Positions 44,463 to 54,141 of a stretch of 64,000 nt of DNA are shown here, in pieces. Source of the stretch: Anaerorudis cellulosivorans. Lineage in GTDB: Bacteria; Bacteroidota; Bacteroidia; Bacteroidales; Dysgonomonadaceae. Numbering within the stretch: position 1 is the stretch's first letter; each line of letters begins with the position of its first letter. Both the position numbers and the translations under genes were made by a program. The stretch lies in contig NZ_JAPCWE010000006.1 in assembly GCF_025943985.1 (NCBI RefSeq), forward strand, positions 1 to 64,000, read 5' to 3'. Below the pieces are notes generated by a model. That model saw nothing but the letters and a program-made list of their open reading frames with translations, did no database searches and had not been told where the DNA came from.

Positions 44463-47290
44463 CAGACAAACAATTATATTCCAACATAGCGAAACTTTTA
44501 CCAAAAAGCCAAATTTTCACTGATGAGACTTCGCGACTGGTGAAGGGCACCGATGCCGGTTTGTACAGACTAATTCCAAGAATGGCAATAAAAGTTGATT
44601 CGGAAGAGGAAGTAATCCGATTATTGACATTCTGTAATACGAAAAAAGTACCCCTAACATTCAAAGCAGCCGGAACAAGCCTGAGCGGACAAACTATTTC
44701 GGATTCTATTCTCATGGAAATCGGTCAAGGATTCGAGTTCTCAAGCATTACCGATAAAGGCTATACCGCCACTTTTGGTTGCGGACTCACCGGTACGGCG
44801 GCGAATCGGATGTTGATGCGCTACAAACGCAAGTTGGGACCTAAACCGGCATCCATTGATTCGGCAAAAATAGGCGGAATTATCGGCAATAACTCCAGCG
44901 GAATGAGCTACGGAATAAAATACAATTGTTACCATACGATAAAATCCATGCGCATTATTTTTGCCGATGGTTCCCTGCTTGATACCGGAGACAAAGAAAG
45001 CTGTCGTGAGTTCACCACTTCTCACCGGGAACTAATTTCCGAAATAGAAGAAATACACCGTCACGCCATTCAAAATGAAAAAATAAAAGACAAAATATCC
45101 CAAAAATTTCGCCTGAAAAATACGTGTGGTTATGGAGTAAACTCATTGATCGATTTTGATGATCCTATCCAAATCATTCAGCATCTGATGATTGGCTCGG
45201 AAGGTACACTCGGATTTGTTTCGCAAGCCACATTCGCAACCGTTCACGATGCACCACTTAAAGCTGCGGCCATGATCTACTTTCCCAATCTCCGAGATGT
45301 ATGCGAAGCGATTATTCCGTTGCGTAACTGTGCTGTAAGTGCGGCAGAATTAATGGACAGAAATGCACTTCGCGCAGTGGAAGATCAGGAAGGCATGCCA
45401 CCGGAACTGAAATCTCTGCCGGCCTATGCAGCCGCACTTCTTATCGATACCTCGGCAGACGATGAAGAAACCCTTCAACGTCAAATGCAAGAAATCGAAA
45501 CTGCTCTGTCTCACATTAAAACACTATTACCCATAAAATTTACAACCGATACCCATAGGTACAACACCTACTGGAACGTCCGAAACGGGCTTTTTACATC
45601 GGCCGCTGCCGGTCGCCCAAAAAACACGGCATCCATTATCGAAGACATTGCTTTCGAAGCCGAAGTCCTCGGTGAAGCACTAACCGATGTACGCAATTTG
45701 CTTGTACAATCGGGCTATGCCGATGCGGTAATGTGGGGACATTTACTGGATGGGAATGTACATTTTACCGTATTTCCCGATATCAACTCGCAAGACGGCG
45801 TACAAAAATATGCACAGTTCATGCACATGTTGACCGATTTGGTAGTTACAAAACATCACGGAAGCCTCAAAGCCGAACACGGGACGGGAAGGAACATGGC
45901 TCCTTTTGTTGAAAAAGAATGGGGAACAGAAATTTATGCATTGATGAAGCGCATTAAAAAAGCCTTCGACCCGAATCTCATCCTTAATCCCGGTGTCATT
46001 ATAAACGATGATAAGGAAGTTTTTATCAAAAACCTCAAAAATATTCCTGCAGCTAATCCACTTATCGATAAATGCATTGAATGCGGATTCTGCGAAATTC
46101 AATGCCCTTCGAAAAACCTTACATTTACTCCGCGGCAACGCATCGTAGCCTATCGCTATTTGGCAGAAAGCGTCCAGACAAGAAAATCGAATAATAAAAC
46201 CGTTCGGGAACTGGCAAAAAAGATATCGTATCCCTTAGACGAAACCTGTGCAACAGACGGACTTTGCAGCCTTGCTTGTCCTGTAGGTATCAACACGGGA
46301 ACTCTCATAAAAGAGCTTCGTTGGCAGCACAATAGCAGGTTTTCCAATGCAATAGCTGCCTGGGTTGCCAATCACATGGATAGTGTCACGGCTTTCTTGC
46401 GCAGCCTGATGAAACTGCCCCATGCCATTGCAAAAATCATCGGATACAATTCCATGGAAAGTTTCACCCGAGGACTTTACAAAGTAGGCGACGGCATTTT
46501 CCCTTTATGGACGCGCTATGTGCCTACAGGAAGCAAGAAGATCGAACGGAACATTTTCCCTGCCACTTCTGCCGAATCGCCAATGGTAGTTTACTTTCCG
46601 TCGTGTATCACACGTTCGATGGGGGGACCTGCATATGGCTATGATGATCATCAAGAAGATGTGCCCTCAAGAATGGTTTCGCTACTAAAAAAAGCCAATT
46701 ACACTGTTATTATTCCCGAAGGAAAAGACCGCCTGTGTTGCGGCATGGCTTTTAGCAGCAAAGGGTTCAAAAAACAAGCTCAAAAAAAGGAAAACGAACT
46801 CAACGAAGCCTTACTTAAAGCCAGCCGCAACGGTCAATTACCCATTGTGTGCGACATGAGCCCGTGTCTGCTGCATATGCGCGAAACCCTCGACAGCCGA
46901 CTGAAGCTTTATGATCAGGTGGAATTCATTCACGATTTTCTTTTGGAAAGACTTCAATTTAACAAACTACCGCTGTCAATAGCCGTGCATGTTACGTGTA
47001 GCTCCACAAAGATGAAACTCGAAGAAAAAATGTTGAAAGTAGCATTGCTATGTGCCGAAAAAGTTATCGTCCCCGAAGGCATTACGTGTTGTGGATGGGC
47101 GGGCGATCGCGGATTTTTTTATCCCGAACTCAACCATTCGGCATTAGCACCTTTAAAACATTGCATTGGCGATGCAAAAGAAGGCTATTCCAACAGTCGG
47201 ACATGCGAAATCGGATTATCTGTCAACAGCGGCATTTCATATAAATCACTGGTATATTTAGTCGATAAATCCACCGAACCTCTTTCATAA
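44459..47290 (+). CDS. FAD-linked oxidase / Fe-S / CCG-domain fusion (D-lactate or glycolate dehydrogenase-like)
   Basis: A 943-residue fusion. An N-terminal FAD_binding_4 domain (about 30-260) contains KVPLTFKAAGTSLSGQTISDS and IGGIIGNNSSGMSYG; the FAD-oxidase C-terminal domain has VMWGHLLDGNVHFTVFP and AEHGTGRNMAPFV. A two-cluster ferredoxin domain follows (CIECGFCEIQC, Cys539/542/545/549; CATDGLCSLAC, Cys597/603/607). Two CCG modules (Cys760-761 and Cys877-878) end the protein. This layout oxidises 2-hydroxyacids such as D-lactate and passes electrons through Fe-S clusters. The ATG overlaps the stop of the Ntn-hydrolase gene. Confidence 0.9.
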   Translation: MTDKQLYSNIAKLLPKSQIFTDETSRLVKGTDAGLYRLIPRMAIKVDSEEEVIRLLTFCNTKKVPLTFKAAGTSLSGQTISDSILMEIGQGFEFSSITDKGYTATFGCGLTGTAANRMLMRYKRKLGPKPASIDSAKIGGIIGNNSSGMSYGIKYNCYHTIKSMRIIFADGSLLDTGDKESCREFTTSHRELISEIEEIHRHAIQNEKIKDKISQKFRLKNTCGYGVNSLIDFDDPIQIIQHLMIGSEGTLGFVSQATFATVHDAPLKAAAMIYFPNLRDVCEAIIPLRNCAVSAAELMDRNALRAVEDQEGMPPELKSLPAYAAALLIDTSADDEETLQRQMQEIETALSHIKTLLPIKFTTDTHRYNTYWNVRNGLFTSAAAGRPKNTASIIEDIAFEAEVLGEALTDVRNLLVQSGYADAVMWGHLLDGNVHFTVFPDINSQDGVQKYAQFMHMLTDLVVTKHHGSLKAEHGTGRNMAPFVEKEWGTEIYALMKRIKKAFDPNLILNPGVIINDDKEVFIKNLKNIPAANPLIDKCIECGFCEIQCPSKNLTFTPRQRIVAYRYLAESVQTRKSNNKTVRELAKKISYPLDETCATDGLCSLACPVGINTGTLIKELRWQHNSRFSNAIAAWVANHMDSVTAFLRSLMKLPHAIAKIIGYNSMESFTRGLYKVGDGIFPLWTRYVPTGSKKIERNIFPATSAESPMVVYFPSCITRSMGGPAYGYDDHQEDVPSRMVSLLKKANYTVIIPEGKDRLCCGMAFSSKGFKKQAQKKENELNEALLKASRNGQLPIVCDMSPCLLHMRETLDSRLKLYDQVEFIHDFLLERLQFNKLPLSIAVHVTCSSTKMKLEEKMLKVALLCAEKVIVPEGITCCGWAGDRGFFYPELNHSALAPLKHCIGDAKEGYSNSRTCEIGLSVNSGISYKSLVYLVDKSTEPLS

Positions 47291-47316
47291 AGGAAGACTG
47301 CTACAAAAATTTTTAC

Positions 47317-47324
47317 TACTTTTG
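47317..47324 (+). promoter_or_regulatory. promoter -7 box for argS
   Basis: TACTTTTG matches TAnnTTTG and ends 26 bases before the argS ATG. Confidence 0.6.
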
Positions 47325-47350
47325 CACTTCAAAACAGCTGCTTAAAGATT

Positions 47351-49144
47351 ATGAATATCGAGAACAAACTTCAAGAGCATATTATCGAAGCAATAAAAGA
47401 ATTATACAAAGCCGATGTAGACCTTTCCGTGATCACTCTTCAAAAAACAAAGAAAGAGTTTAAAGGGCATTATACGCTGGTAACTTTCCCTTTGTTGAAA
47501 ATATCGAAAAAAAATCCCGAACAGACTGCTCGAGAAATCGGCAGCTATTTATCCGAAAAATTGCCTTTTATCAGCGAATTTAATGTCATTAAAGGGTTCT
47601 TAAACATGTGCGTTTCCTCCCAAATATGGATAGGAGAGCTTGAAGAAATCAACAATAACCCGGATTTCGGATTCACGCCTGTAACGGACAGGTCTCCGCT
47701 TTACATGGTCGAATATTCTTCACCCAATACCAACAAACCACTCCATTTGGGTCATGTACGCAATAACCTCCTGGGACATTCACTAAGCGAAATATTGAAA
47801 GCCAACGGCATCAAGGTTGTCAAGACTACATTGGTAAACGATCGAGGTATTCATATCTGTAAATCGATGGTAGCATGGAAAAAATGGGGAAACAGCGAAA
47901 CACCTCAATCATCGGGCAAAAAAGGAGATCATCTGGTTGGGGACTATTACGTACTCTTCGAAAAAAACTACAAAGCCGAAGTTGAAGAACTCATGCAACA
48001 AGGCTTGTCGAGAGAAGAAGCCGAAAAAAAATCTCCCCTCATGCAAGAAGCGCGCGAAATGTTGCGTCTCTGGGAAGCCGGCGATCCCGAAGTGATAAGC
48101 TTATGGAAAATGATGAACGAATGGGTATATGCCGGTTTTGACGAAACTTACCAACGATTGGGCATCACATTCGACAAAATCTACTACGAATCGCAAACCT
48201 ACCTGGTAGGTAAAGAAATGGTATTGCGTGGCTTAAAAGAAGGCCTTTTCTACCAAAAAGAAGACGGATCGGTATGGGTTGATCTCACGTCATACGGGCT
48301 CGATCACAAATTGTTGCTCCGCGCCGACGGAACATCAGTATACATAACACAAGATATTGGCACAGCCAAACTCCGTTTCGACGACTATCCCATCGATAAA
48401 ATGATTTATGTGGTGGGCAACGAGCAGAACTATCATTTTCAAGTGCTTGCCATCCTGCTTGATATGCTCGGTTTCAAATTTGGTAAAGGATTGCTGCATT
48501 TTTCCTATGGAATGGTTGAACTACCCGAAGGAAAAATGAAATCGCGTGAAGGTACAGTGGTAGATGCCGATGATCTGATCGACGAAATGATCGACACTGC
48601 TCGCGAAATATCGCAAGAACTCGGAAAACTAGATGAATGCACACCGGAAGAAGCGGAACAAATCGTAACCATGATCGGCATGGGAGCACTGAAATATTTT
48701 ATCCTGAAAGTCGACCCCAAAAAGAACATGACTTTCGATCCCAAAGAATCCATCGATTTTGATGGTAATACCGGACCTTTCATCCAATATACCCATGCCC
48801 GCATCAAATCCGTTTTGCGGAAAGCAACTGAACAAGCTATTGAACTTCCCGAAAAATTAGATCCATCGACCTCGTTGTCCGAAAAGGAAGAAGGATTGGT
48901 GCAATTACTTGCCAATTTTGCCGATATTGTGAAACAAGCAGGAGAGGAATATAATATTTCGCTTATCGCTAACTATGTATACGATCTGGCAAAAGAATAC
49001 AACCAATTTTACCACGATTTCCCTATTCTGAGAGAAGAAAATCCTGCACTTCGCAATTTTCGTCTTATGCTTTCAAAGAACATTGCTGCCATCATACAGA
49101 AAGGCATGTCACTGCTGGGAATCGATGTGCCGGAACGTATGTAA
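47351..49144 (+). CDS. argS: arginine--tRNA ligase
   Basis: A class I synthetase of 597 residues. The N-terminal tRNA-recognition domain (about 1-110) is followed by the HIGH region SSPNTNKPLHLGHVRNN and the Arg-site segment NDRGIHICKSM. The equivalent of KMSKS is GKMKSREGTVV (near 397). The anticodon-binding helical domain ends in SLLGIDVPERM. It has its own promoter and a strong terminator. Downstream lies the convergent end of the polysaccharide locus. Confidence 0.97.
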   Translation: MNIENKLQEHIIEAIKELYKADVDLSVITLQKTKKEFKGHYTLVTFPLLKISKKNPEQTAREIGSYLSEKLPFISEFNVIKGFLNMCVSSQIWIGELEEINNNPDFGFTPVTDRSPLYMVEYSSPNTNKPLHLGHVRNNLLGHSLSEILKANGIKVVKTTLVNDRGIHICKSMVAWKKWGNSETPQSSGKKGDHLVGDYYVLFEKNYKAEVEELMQQGLSREEAEKKSPLMQEAREMLRLWEAGDPEVISLWKMMNEWVYAGFDETYQRLGITFDKIYYESQTYLVGKEMVLRGLKEGLFYQKEDGSVWVDLTSYGLDHKLLLRADGTSVYITQDIGTAKLRFDDYPIDKMIYVVGNEQNYHFQVLAILLDMLGFKFGKGLLHFSYGMVELPEGKMKSREGTVVDADDLIDEMIDTAREISQELGKLDECTPEEAEQIVTMIGMGALKYFILKVDPKKNMTFDPKESIDFDGNTGPFIQYTHARIKSVLRKATEQAIELPEKLDPSTSLSEKEEGLVQLLANFADIVKQAGEEYNISLIANYVYDLAKEYNQFYHDFPILREENPALRNFRLMLSKNIAAIIQKGMSLLGIDVPERM

Positions 49145-49166
49145 GGGATATTGGGTTAACAAAATA

Positions 49167-49204
49167 AACATCGACCACTTTATTAAAGGATGGTCGATGT
49201 TTTA
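49167..49204. terminator. bidirectional terminator between argS and the GH3 gene
   Basis: AACATCGACCA (49167-49177) pairs perfectly with TGGTCGATGTT (49191-49201), with T-rich tails on both strands. It ends argS and, from the other side, the polysaccharide-utilisation operon. A second, weaker hairpin (CCCGC/GCGGG) lies near 49230-49250. Confidence 0.85.
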
Positions 49205-49267
49205 CTGAAAAATGCTATGAACAACATATTCCCCGCCTCTTTAGCGGGAATTTCTTTTTATAATTTC

Positions 49268-51598
49268 TTACCTGTTTGGTGTATCCCATATTTTTGTTTG
49301 CGTGCAGGTTACTTTATCAGCCAAGTTTCCTACCTGAAATTTAAAGTTGCCTGCTTCCAATACCCATTTTCCATCAGCATCTACAAAAGCCAAATCGTTA
49401 GCTGCTACTTTCAATGTTACCGTTTTCTTCTCACCGGGTTGGAGATTAATTTTCCGAAATGCTCTTAGGCGACGCACATCGGGTGTAATGGATGCAACCA
49501 AATCGTTTGTAAAAAGCATCACCGATTCTTTACCGGCCATCTCACCGGTATTTTTCACGTCAACCGTAACTGAAATGGTATCTCCCGGAACAAAACTTTT
49601 CTTGTCGATGGTGAGGTTTGTATACTCAAACGTTGTGTAGCTCAAGCCAAATCCAAAGGGATATTGAACAGCAGTTTCTGCACCGTAATCATATACTCCT
49701 TCCATTTTTTGACCGATATTTTGGCAAGGTTTGTGATCATAAGTTATTAGTCCTTGTTCAAATTTCGGATACGTGTATGGGAGTTTGCCACTCGGATTAA
49801 CATCACCTGTGAGGATATCGGCCAACGCATCTGCCCCATAATTACCGGGTAAATAGAGCTGCACAATGGCCTTCGAGCCCGGTTCAATTTCACGAATAAT
49901 GCGTGGACGACCTTCATTCAGCACGAGAATAACGGGTTTCCCCGTCTTCTGTAAAGCCAATGCCAGTTGAATCTGATTTTCAGAGAGTGACAATTCATCC
50001 AGATTGCCAGGGGTTTCGCAATACGAATTTTCCCCTAAGCAAAGCACAATGTAATCTACTCCTGTTGCAGCAGCTATAGCCTTATGTATTTCGGGTGGAT
50101 TTTCTTCAAAATACTGTCCGTCCATTTTATACGTCACTCCCGGCTCATATTTCACGTTTGTTTCCCCGAATTTTTTCTGCAAAGCTTCAAAAATAGTATT
50201 GTATTGCTGAGCAAATTCTTCCACTTTTTCGCCCTGCCACGAGTAACTCCATCCACCATTGAGTGTGCGCATCGAATTGGCATTGGGTCCTGTAACCAGG
50301 AAACGCGCTCCTTTTTTTAGCGGTAAGATATTGTCCTCATTCTTCAGCAACGTAATTGATTCGTCAGCCGCAGCTTTTGCTATAGCTTCATGTTGAGGAC
50401 TTCCTAAATCAGGGTACTCGGAACGCGACCACGAAGGTCGATCGAACAACCCGAGACGAAATTTCAAACGCAGTACTCTGCGCACAGCATCGTCAATTCT
50501 TTTCTGTGAAACCTCCCCTTCCTTAACCAGTTGTACCAATGCATCACAAAATCGCAAATTATAAGGTTCCATTACCATATCGATCCCGGCATTTATGGCA
50601 ATACGAATAGCGTCTTTATAATCTTTGGCAATATGATCACGAGAAAGCAGATTTTGCACATCAGCCCAATCCGTTACGATTACCCCATCGAAATTTAAAT
50701 CCTCTTTTAACCATTCGGTAAGCAACCTATAATTAGCATGTCCGTTCACATTGTTGACAATTCCCGAATTAACCATTATGGATAAAGCACCGGCTTCTAC
50801 AGCGGCACGGAACGGTTCAAAATGTTTCTCGCGAAGATCACTTTCGGTAATCACCGCAGGTGTACGATCTTTTCCCGAATAAGGCACTCCATAGCCCATA
50901 TAATGTTTCAACGAAACAGCCACATGATTAGGATCGACATGATTGGTATTGTCTCCCTGATATCCGCGAACAGAAGCCAATCCCATTACCTTGGCAAGAT
51001 AAGGATCCTCCCCAAAAGTTTCCCACTGACGTGGCCAACGCGGATCACGTCCCAAATCGAGGATAGGCGAAAAATTCCACGGAATATTGCTAGCTCTTGT
51101 TTCATAAGCCGCAATACGTGAACCCTCCTCCATCAATTCCGGATTAAACGTAGCTGCCATTCCTATTTGTTGAGGAAAAAAGGTTGCCCCTGCTGTATAG
51201 GTGACCCCATGAATGGCATCAATCCCGTAAATCACAGGAATTCCTGTTTCTTGTAGGGCTTTTCCCTGAATAATTTTGATGGTATTTTCCCAAACTTCGG
51301 TAGTTCTTGCCCTGTTGTTGCTCGTATTCAAAATAGACCCTACCTTATATTTACCGAAAACCGTATCCAACATGGCCGGATCGAGTTCAAAAGGTTCATC
51401 GCTGGCGTACACCCCACCGCCTTTACCCAATACATCGATGGTGAATTGCGCCATTTGCCCCACCTTTTCTTCAATGGACATTTTAGAGATCAACTTGCTG
51501 ATTTTCTGTTCAACCTGCTGATCATCTGTTTTTTTCTGTTCACACCCCATTAAAGAAAGTGAAAGCAGCAAGAGAAATACAAATTTTTTCTGTTTCAT
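49268..51598 (-). CDS. glycoside hydrolase family 3 beta-glucosidase (BglX-like)
   Basis: A 776-residue lipoprotein. The signal ends with the lipobox LMGC (Cys19). The GH3 N-terminal barrel contains IPVIYGIDAIHGVTYTAGATFFPQQIGMAATF, GRDPRWPRQWETFGEDPYL and the catalytic nucleophile Asp310 in GVIVTDWADV. The GH3 C-terminal domain (KNEDNILPLKKG, VLNEGRPRIIREIE, YPFGFGLSYTTFEY) and a fibronectin III-like domain (about 690-776) follow. It removes terminal beta-glucosyl residues from oligosaccharides. It is the last gene of the leftward locus, 39 bases after the GH5 gene. Confidence 0.94.
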   Translation of the reverse strand: MKQKKFVFLLLLSLSLMGCEQKKTDDQQVEQKISKLISKMSIEEKVGQMAQFTIDVLGKGGGVYASDEPFELDPAMLDTVFGKYKVGSILNTSNNRARTTEVWENTIKIIQGKALQETGIPVIYGIDAIHGVTYTAGATFFPQQIGMAATFNPELMEEGSRIAAYETRASNIPWNFSPILDLGRDPRWPRQWETFGEDPYLAKVMGLASVRGYQGDNTNHVDPNHVAVSLKHYMGYGVPYSGKDRTPAVITESDLREKHFEPFRAAVEAGALSIMVNSGIVNNVNGHANYRLLTEWLKEDLNFDGVIVTDWADVQNLLSRDHIAKDYKDAIRIAINAGIDMVMEPYNLRFCDALVQLVKEGEVSQKRIDDAVRRVLRLKFRLGLFDRPSWSRSEYPDLGSPQHEAIAKAAADESITLLKNEDNILPLKKGARFLVTGPNANSMRTLNGGWSYSWQGEKVEEFAQQYNTIFEALQKKFGETNVKYEPGVTYKMDGQYFEENPPEIHKAIAAATGVDYIVLCLGENSYCETPGNLDELSLSENQIQLALALQKTGKPVILVLNEGRPRIIREIEPGSKAIVQLYLPGNYGADALADILTGDVNPSGKLPYTYPKFEQGLITYDHKPCQNIGQKMEGVYDYGAETAVQYPFGFGLSYTTFEYTNLTIDKKSFVPGDTISVTVDVKNTGEMAGKESVMLFTNDLVASITPDVRRLRAFRKINLQPGEKKTVTLKVAANDLAFVDADGKWVLEAGNFKFQVGNLADKVTCTQTKIWDTPNR

Positions 51599-51637
51599 TT
51601 GATTTATCCGTTTTGATATAAAAATTTTAATTGTTTT

Positions 51638-52888
51638 TTACGGTTGCATGCCTAATGCTTTTATGTAACCGTCGTTTTTTGAACACTCGACCAATTTACA
51701 ATTATCAAGCAATTCATTCAATGCATTTCGCACTTTATTTTGGTCAGGTCTGTTTTCGCGAATTTTGGCAAAGCTGCTTCGATCTTTTTTGGTGTATTCC
51801 ACAACAAGATCCCAATTCTTAGGCTCTTTTATTGAAACCATACAACTGGATTTCAGCATCTTTTTATACGGCCAGAAATGCCATCCCATCAGGTTTCTTT
51901 CGAGCAAACGCCGGAATCCTTCAATCCATTCATCCGTATTTTCTCCCGTTTCGCCCATATACATCGGCAAATTCGTTTTTTCTCTGAAATCAAGAAAGTG
52001 CTGAATTGAAGCTTGAGTGGTATCTGTCCAATATGTATGACATTCGTACATCATTTTATCATCGAATTTCGGATTGTGGAAAACCAAAAAATTGGTATTC
52101 CATTGCGAACCACCCCAGATAACAATATGATTTTTGTCAACTTCTCTAATCGCTTTGGTCGCCTTCATGTAAAGGGGTTCGAGATAATTATTTAGCTCAT
52201 CTTTGTTATCAAAAAAATGAGCAATGGGTTCATTCAACAAATCATAACCAAGAACGGTAGGCTCACCGGCATAATGTTCAGCAATTCGTTTCCAGATAGA
52301 ACAAAAAAGCTCTTGACTTTCGGAGCTTTCAAATAACCACGGGTAACCGTAGCTGTCATCGATATTGTCGCCGGTCTGACCTCCTGGCGCAGCATGCATA
52401 TCGAGTACGACATACAACCCTTCTGCTTTACACCATCGAATAACGTTATCGAGCAGTTCGAATCCGCGATTGGGATTATTGTTTCCCATAAAATCTTCAT
52501 AGGTAAACAATTTGTAATGAAAAGGGATACGAATGGAATTCATACCTGTTTGACGGATATAACGAATATCGTCTTGGATAATGTAGCTTTTCTGAAATTT
52601 TCTCCAGAATTGGTTGACAAAATCCGGTCCTACCATTTCTTTTAAAGCCTGATCGATAAGTCGGTAAGAATTTACATCTTGAAACAGGAACATGTATCCT
52701 TCAGGATTTAACCAATTCCCAAGATTGATCCCCTTCATTAAAAATAGTTCCCCTTCGGGAGTAACTAAATTTTGTCCTTTTACAGAAATGAAACCGTTTT
52801 TCTCGTGTCTTTCGTTTTGTGCGAATATTGAAGTAAAGGCAAGAGATAAAAGAAAAACAACAAAAAATATTTTACTTGTTCTTATCAT
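51638..52888 (-). CDS. glycoside hydrolase family 5 beta-glucanase
   Basis: A 416-residue secreted enzyme. A signal peptide ends at SIFAQ (about residue 24) without a lipobox. The GH5 barrel shows MKGINLGNWLNPEGYMF, MNSIRIPFHYKLF, YVVLDMHAAPGGQ, the acid/base Glu220 in YDLLNEP and the nucleophile Glu313 in YMGETGE. This profile resembles exo-beta-1,3-glucanase-like and endoglucanase GH5 members; the exact subfamily cannot be fixed by eye. It starts 20 bases after the GH16 gene and is probably periplasmic. Confidence 0.9.
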   Translation of the reverse strand: MIRTSKIFFVVFLLSLAFTSIFAQNERHEKNGFISVKGQNLVTPEGELFLMKGINLGNWLNPEGYMFLFQDVNSYRLIDQALKEMVGPDFVNQFWRKFQKSYIIQDDIRYIRQTGMNSIRIPFHYKLFTYEDFMGNNNPNRGFELLDNVIRWCKAEGLYVVLDMHAAPGGQTGDNIDDSYGYPWLFESSESQELFCSIWKRIAEHYAGEPTVLGYDLLNEPIAHFFDNKDELNNYLEPLYMKATKAIREVDKNHIVIWGGSQWNTNFLVFHNPKFDDKMMYECHTYWTDTTQASIQHFLDFREKTNLPMYMGETGENTDEWIEGFRRLLERNLMGWHFWPYKKMLKSSCMVSIKEPKNWDLVVEYTKKDRSSFAKIRENRPDQNKVRNALNELLDNCKLVECSKNDGYIKALGMQP

Positions 52889-52908
52889 AATATGATATCA
52901 ATCCTAAA

Positions 52909-54090
52909 TTATTGATAAACCCTAAGATAATCAACATACATCGTTGAAGGAGAAGGTGTACTACTGTCTGGATATCCAGGCCAATTCCCTCCAATTGCTA
53001 AGTTAAGTATAAAAAAGAAAGGTTTGTGAAACTCTTCAGTACTATTGACACTATTTTCAATATTAGCCTCCATGAATTGAATACCATCCACATACCACTT
53101 TATTGACAAAGAATTCCACTCAATTGAATAAACATGGTACTGGGTTACATCCACACTAAAGTTATTCCAATAGTTATTTAGGGTACTCTGTCCCCAGCTT
53201 GCATAGCCATTGCAATCCCAATGAATTGTACCATATACCGTATTTTCTGAATTAATATGTTCCATAATATCTGTTTCTCCACAATAGGGCCAACCTACTG
53301 AGGCAAAATTTGCACCCAACATCCAAAAGGCAGGCCATAAACCTTTTCCATTTGGCAACTTAATCCGCGCCTCCATTTTCCCATACTTAAATTCACGTTT
53401 ACCTTGAGTCTTAATACGGGCAGATGTCCAAGTGCTTCCCTGATAGTTTTCACGAAGGGCAGTAATTTTTAGGTTACCGTCTGCAACAGATATATTCTGA
53501 CTGCGGGATGTGTAATACTGTAATTCATTATTACCCCAACCACCTGCACCAATTTCGCATGTCCAGTTTGATGGATCCAACGAGCTACCATTGAATTCAT
53601 CAGCCCATATAAGCATGTAATTGGGGGTTGGTTGATCACCTGGACTAATGTTCGAATCATCCCCATAAGTAATACTTGCCCATGTAGATACAGTTGCTAA
53701 TTCCCCTTGAGGTATACATACCTCCACACCATTGCTATTCTTAAGAACACAAATGTAAATTTTTGCACCAGGCGTGAAAGTCGGATGACTCAGGGTATAA
53801 AAATAGGTACCGTCCGAATAATTCATATCCTGTGCCGCGAGGACAAGTCCCTCTCCATTCCCCTCGGATACATACAATCGAACAAAAGTAAACTCGTTAC
53901 CTGCATAATACGAAACAGTAAGACTGTTTTCCGTCATTCCATTTACATCAATACTCCCATTTGGACCACCTATTGCTGATCGAGTGGTGAGCATGCCAGT
54001 AACGCTTCCTGTAGAAGTATCAAGTAACTCATGACTACATGCTCCTAATAGAAGCGCAATAGGAATGATTAAAGCAATTTTTCTTTTCAT
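52909..54090 (-). CDS. glycoside hydrolase family 16 beta-glucanase, compositionally atypical
   Basis: A 393-residue surface or periplasmic lipoprotein (lipobox LGAC, Cys18). An N-terminal beta-sandwich-like domain of unknown type (about 30-145) precedes the GH16 domain (about 155-393). The latter contains MLIWADEFNGSSLDPSNW, GWGNNELQYYT, WPAFWMLG and the catalytic motif GETDIMEH with nucleophile Glu272 and acid/base Glu277. It should cut internal beta-1,3 or mixed-linkage glucan bonds. Unlike neighbours, it has few CG dinucleotides and a perfect AGGAGG before the ATG. Confidence 0.93.
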   Translation of the reverse strand: MKRKIALIIPIALLLGACSHELLDTSTGSVTGMLTTRSAIGGPNGSIDVNGMTENSLTVSYYAGNEFTFVRLYVSEGNGEGLVLAAQDMNYSDGTYFYTLSHPTFTPGAKIYICVLKNSNGVEVCIPQGELATVSTWASITYGDDSNISPGDQPTPNYMLIWADEFNGSSLDPSNWTCEIGAGGWGNNELQYYTSRSQNISVADGNLKITALRENYQGSTWTSARIKTQGKREFKYGKMEARIKLPNGKGLWPAFWMLGANFASVGWPYCGETDIMEHINSENTVYGTIHWDCNGYASWGQSTLNNYWNNFSVDVTQYHVYSIEWNSLSIKWYVDGIQFMEANIENSVNSTEEFHKPFFFILNLAIGGNWPGYPDSSTPSPSTMYVDYLRVYQ

Positions 54091-54098
54091 TTTTAATT

Positions 54099-54104
54099 CC
54101 TCCT
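54099..54104 (-). promoter_or_regulatory. perfect Shine-Dalgarno of the atypical GH16 gene
   Basis: The minus strand reads AGGAGG, 8 bases upstream of the ATG at 54090. The other genes of this locus (GH16 at 54142, the PKD lipoprotein and susD) have only A/T-rich leaders, so this ribosome-binding site stands out. Confidence 0.75.
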
Positions 54105-54141
54105 AAATTAATAAATTACAATTAATGAAAATCAGATTGTA

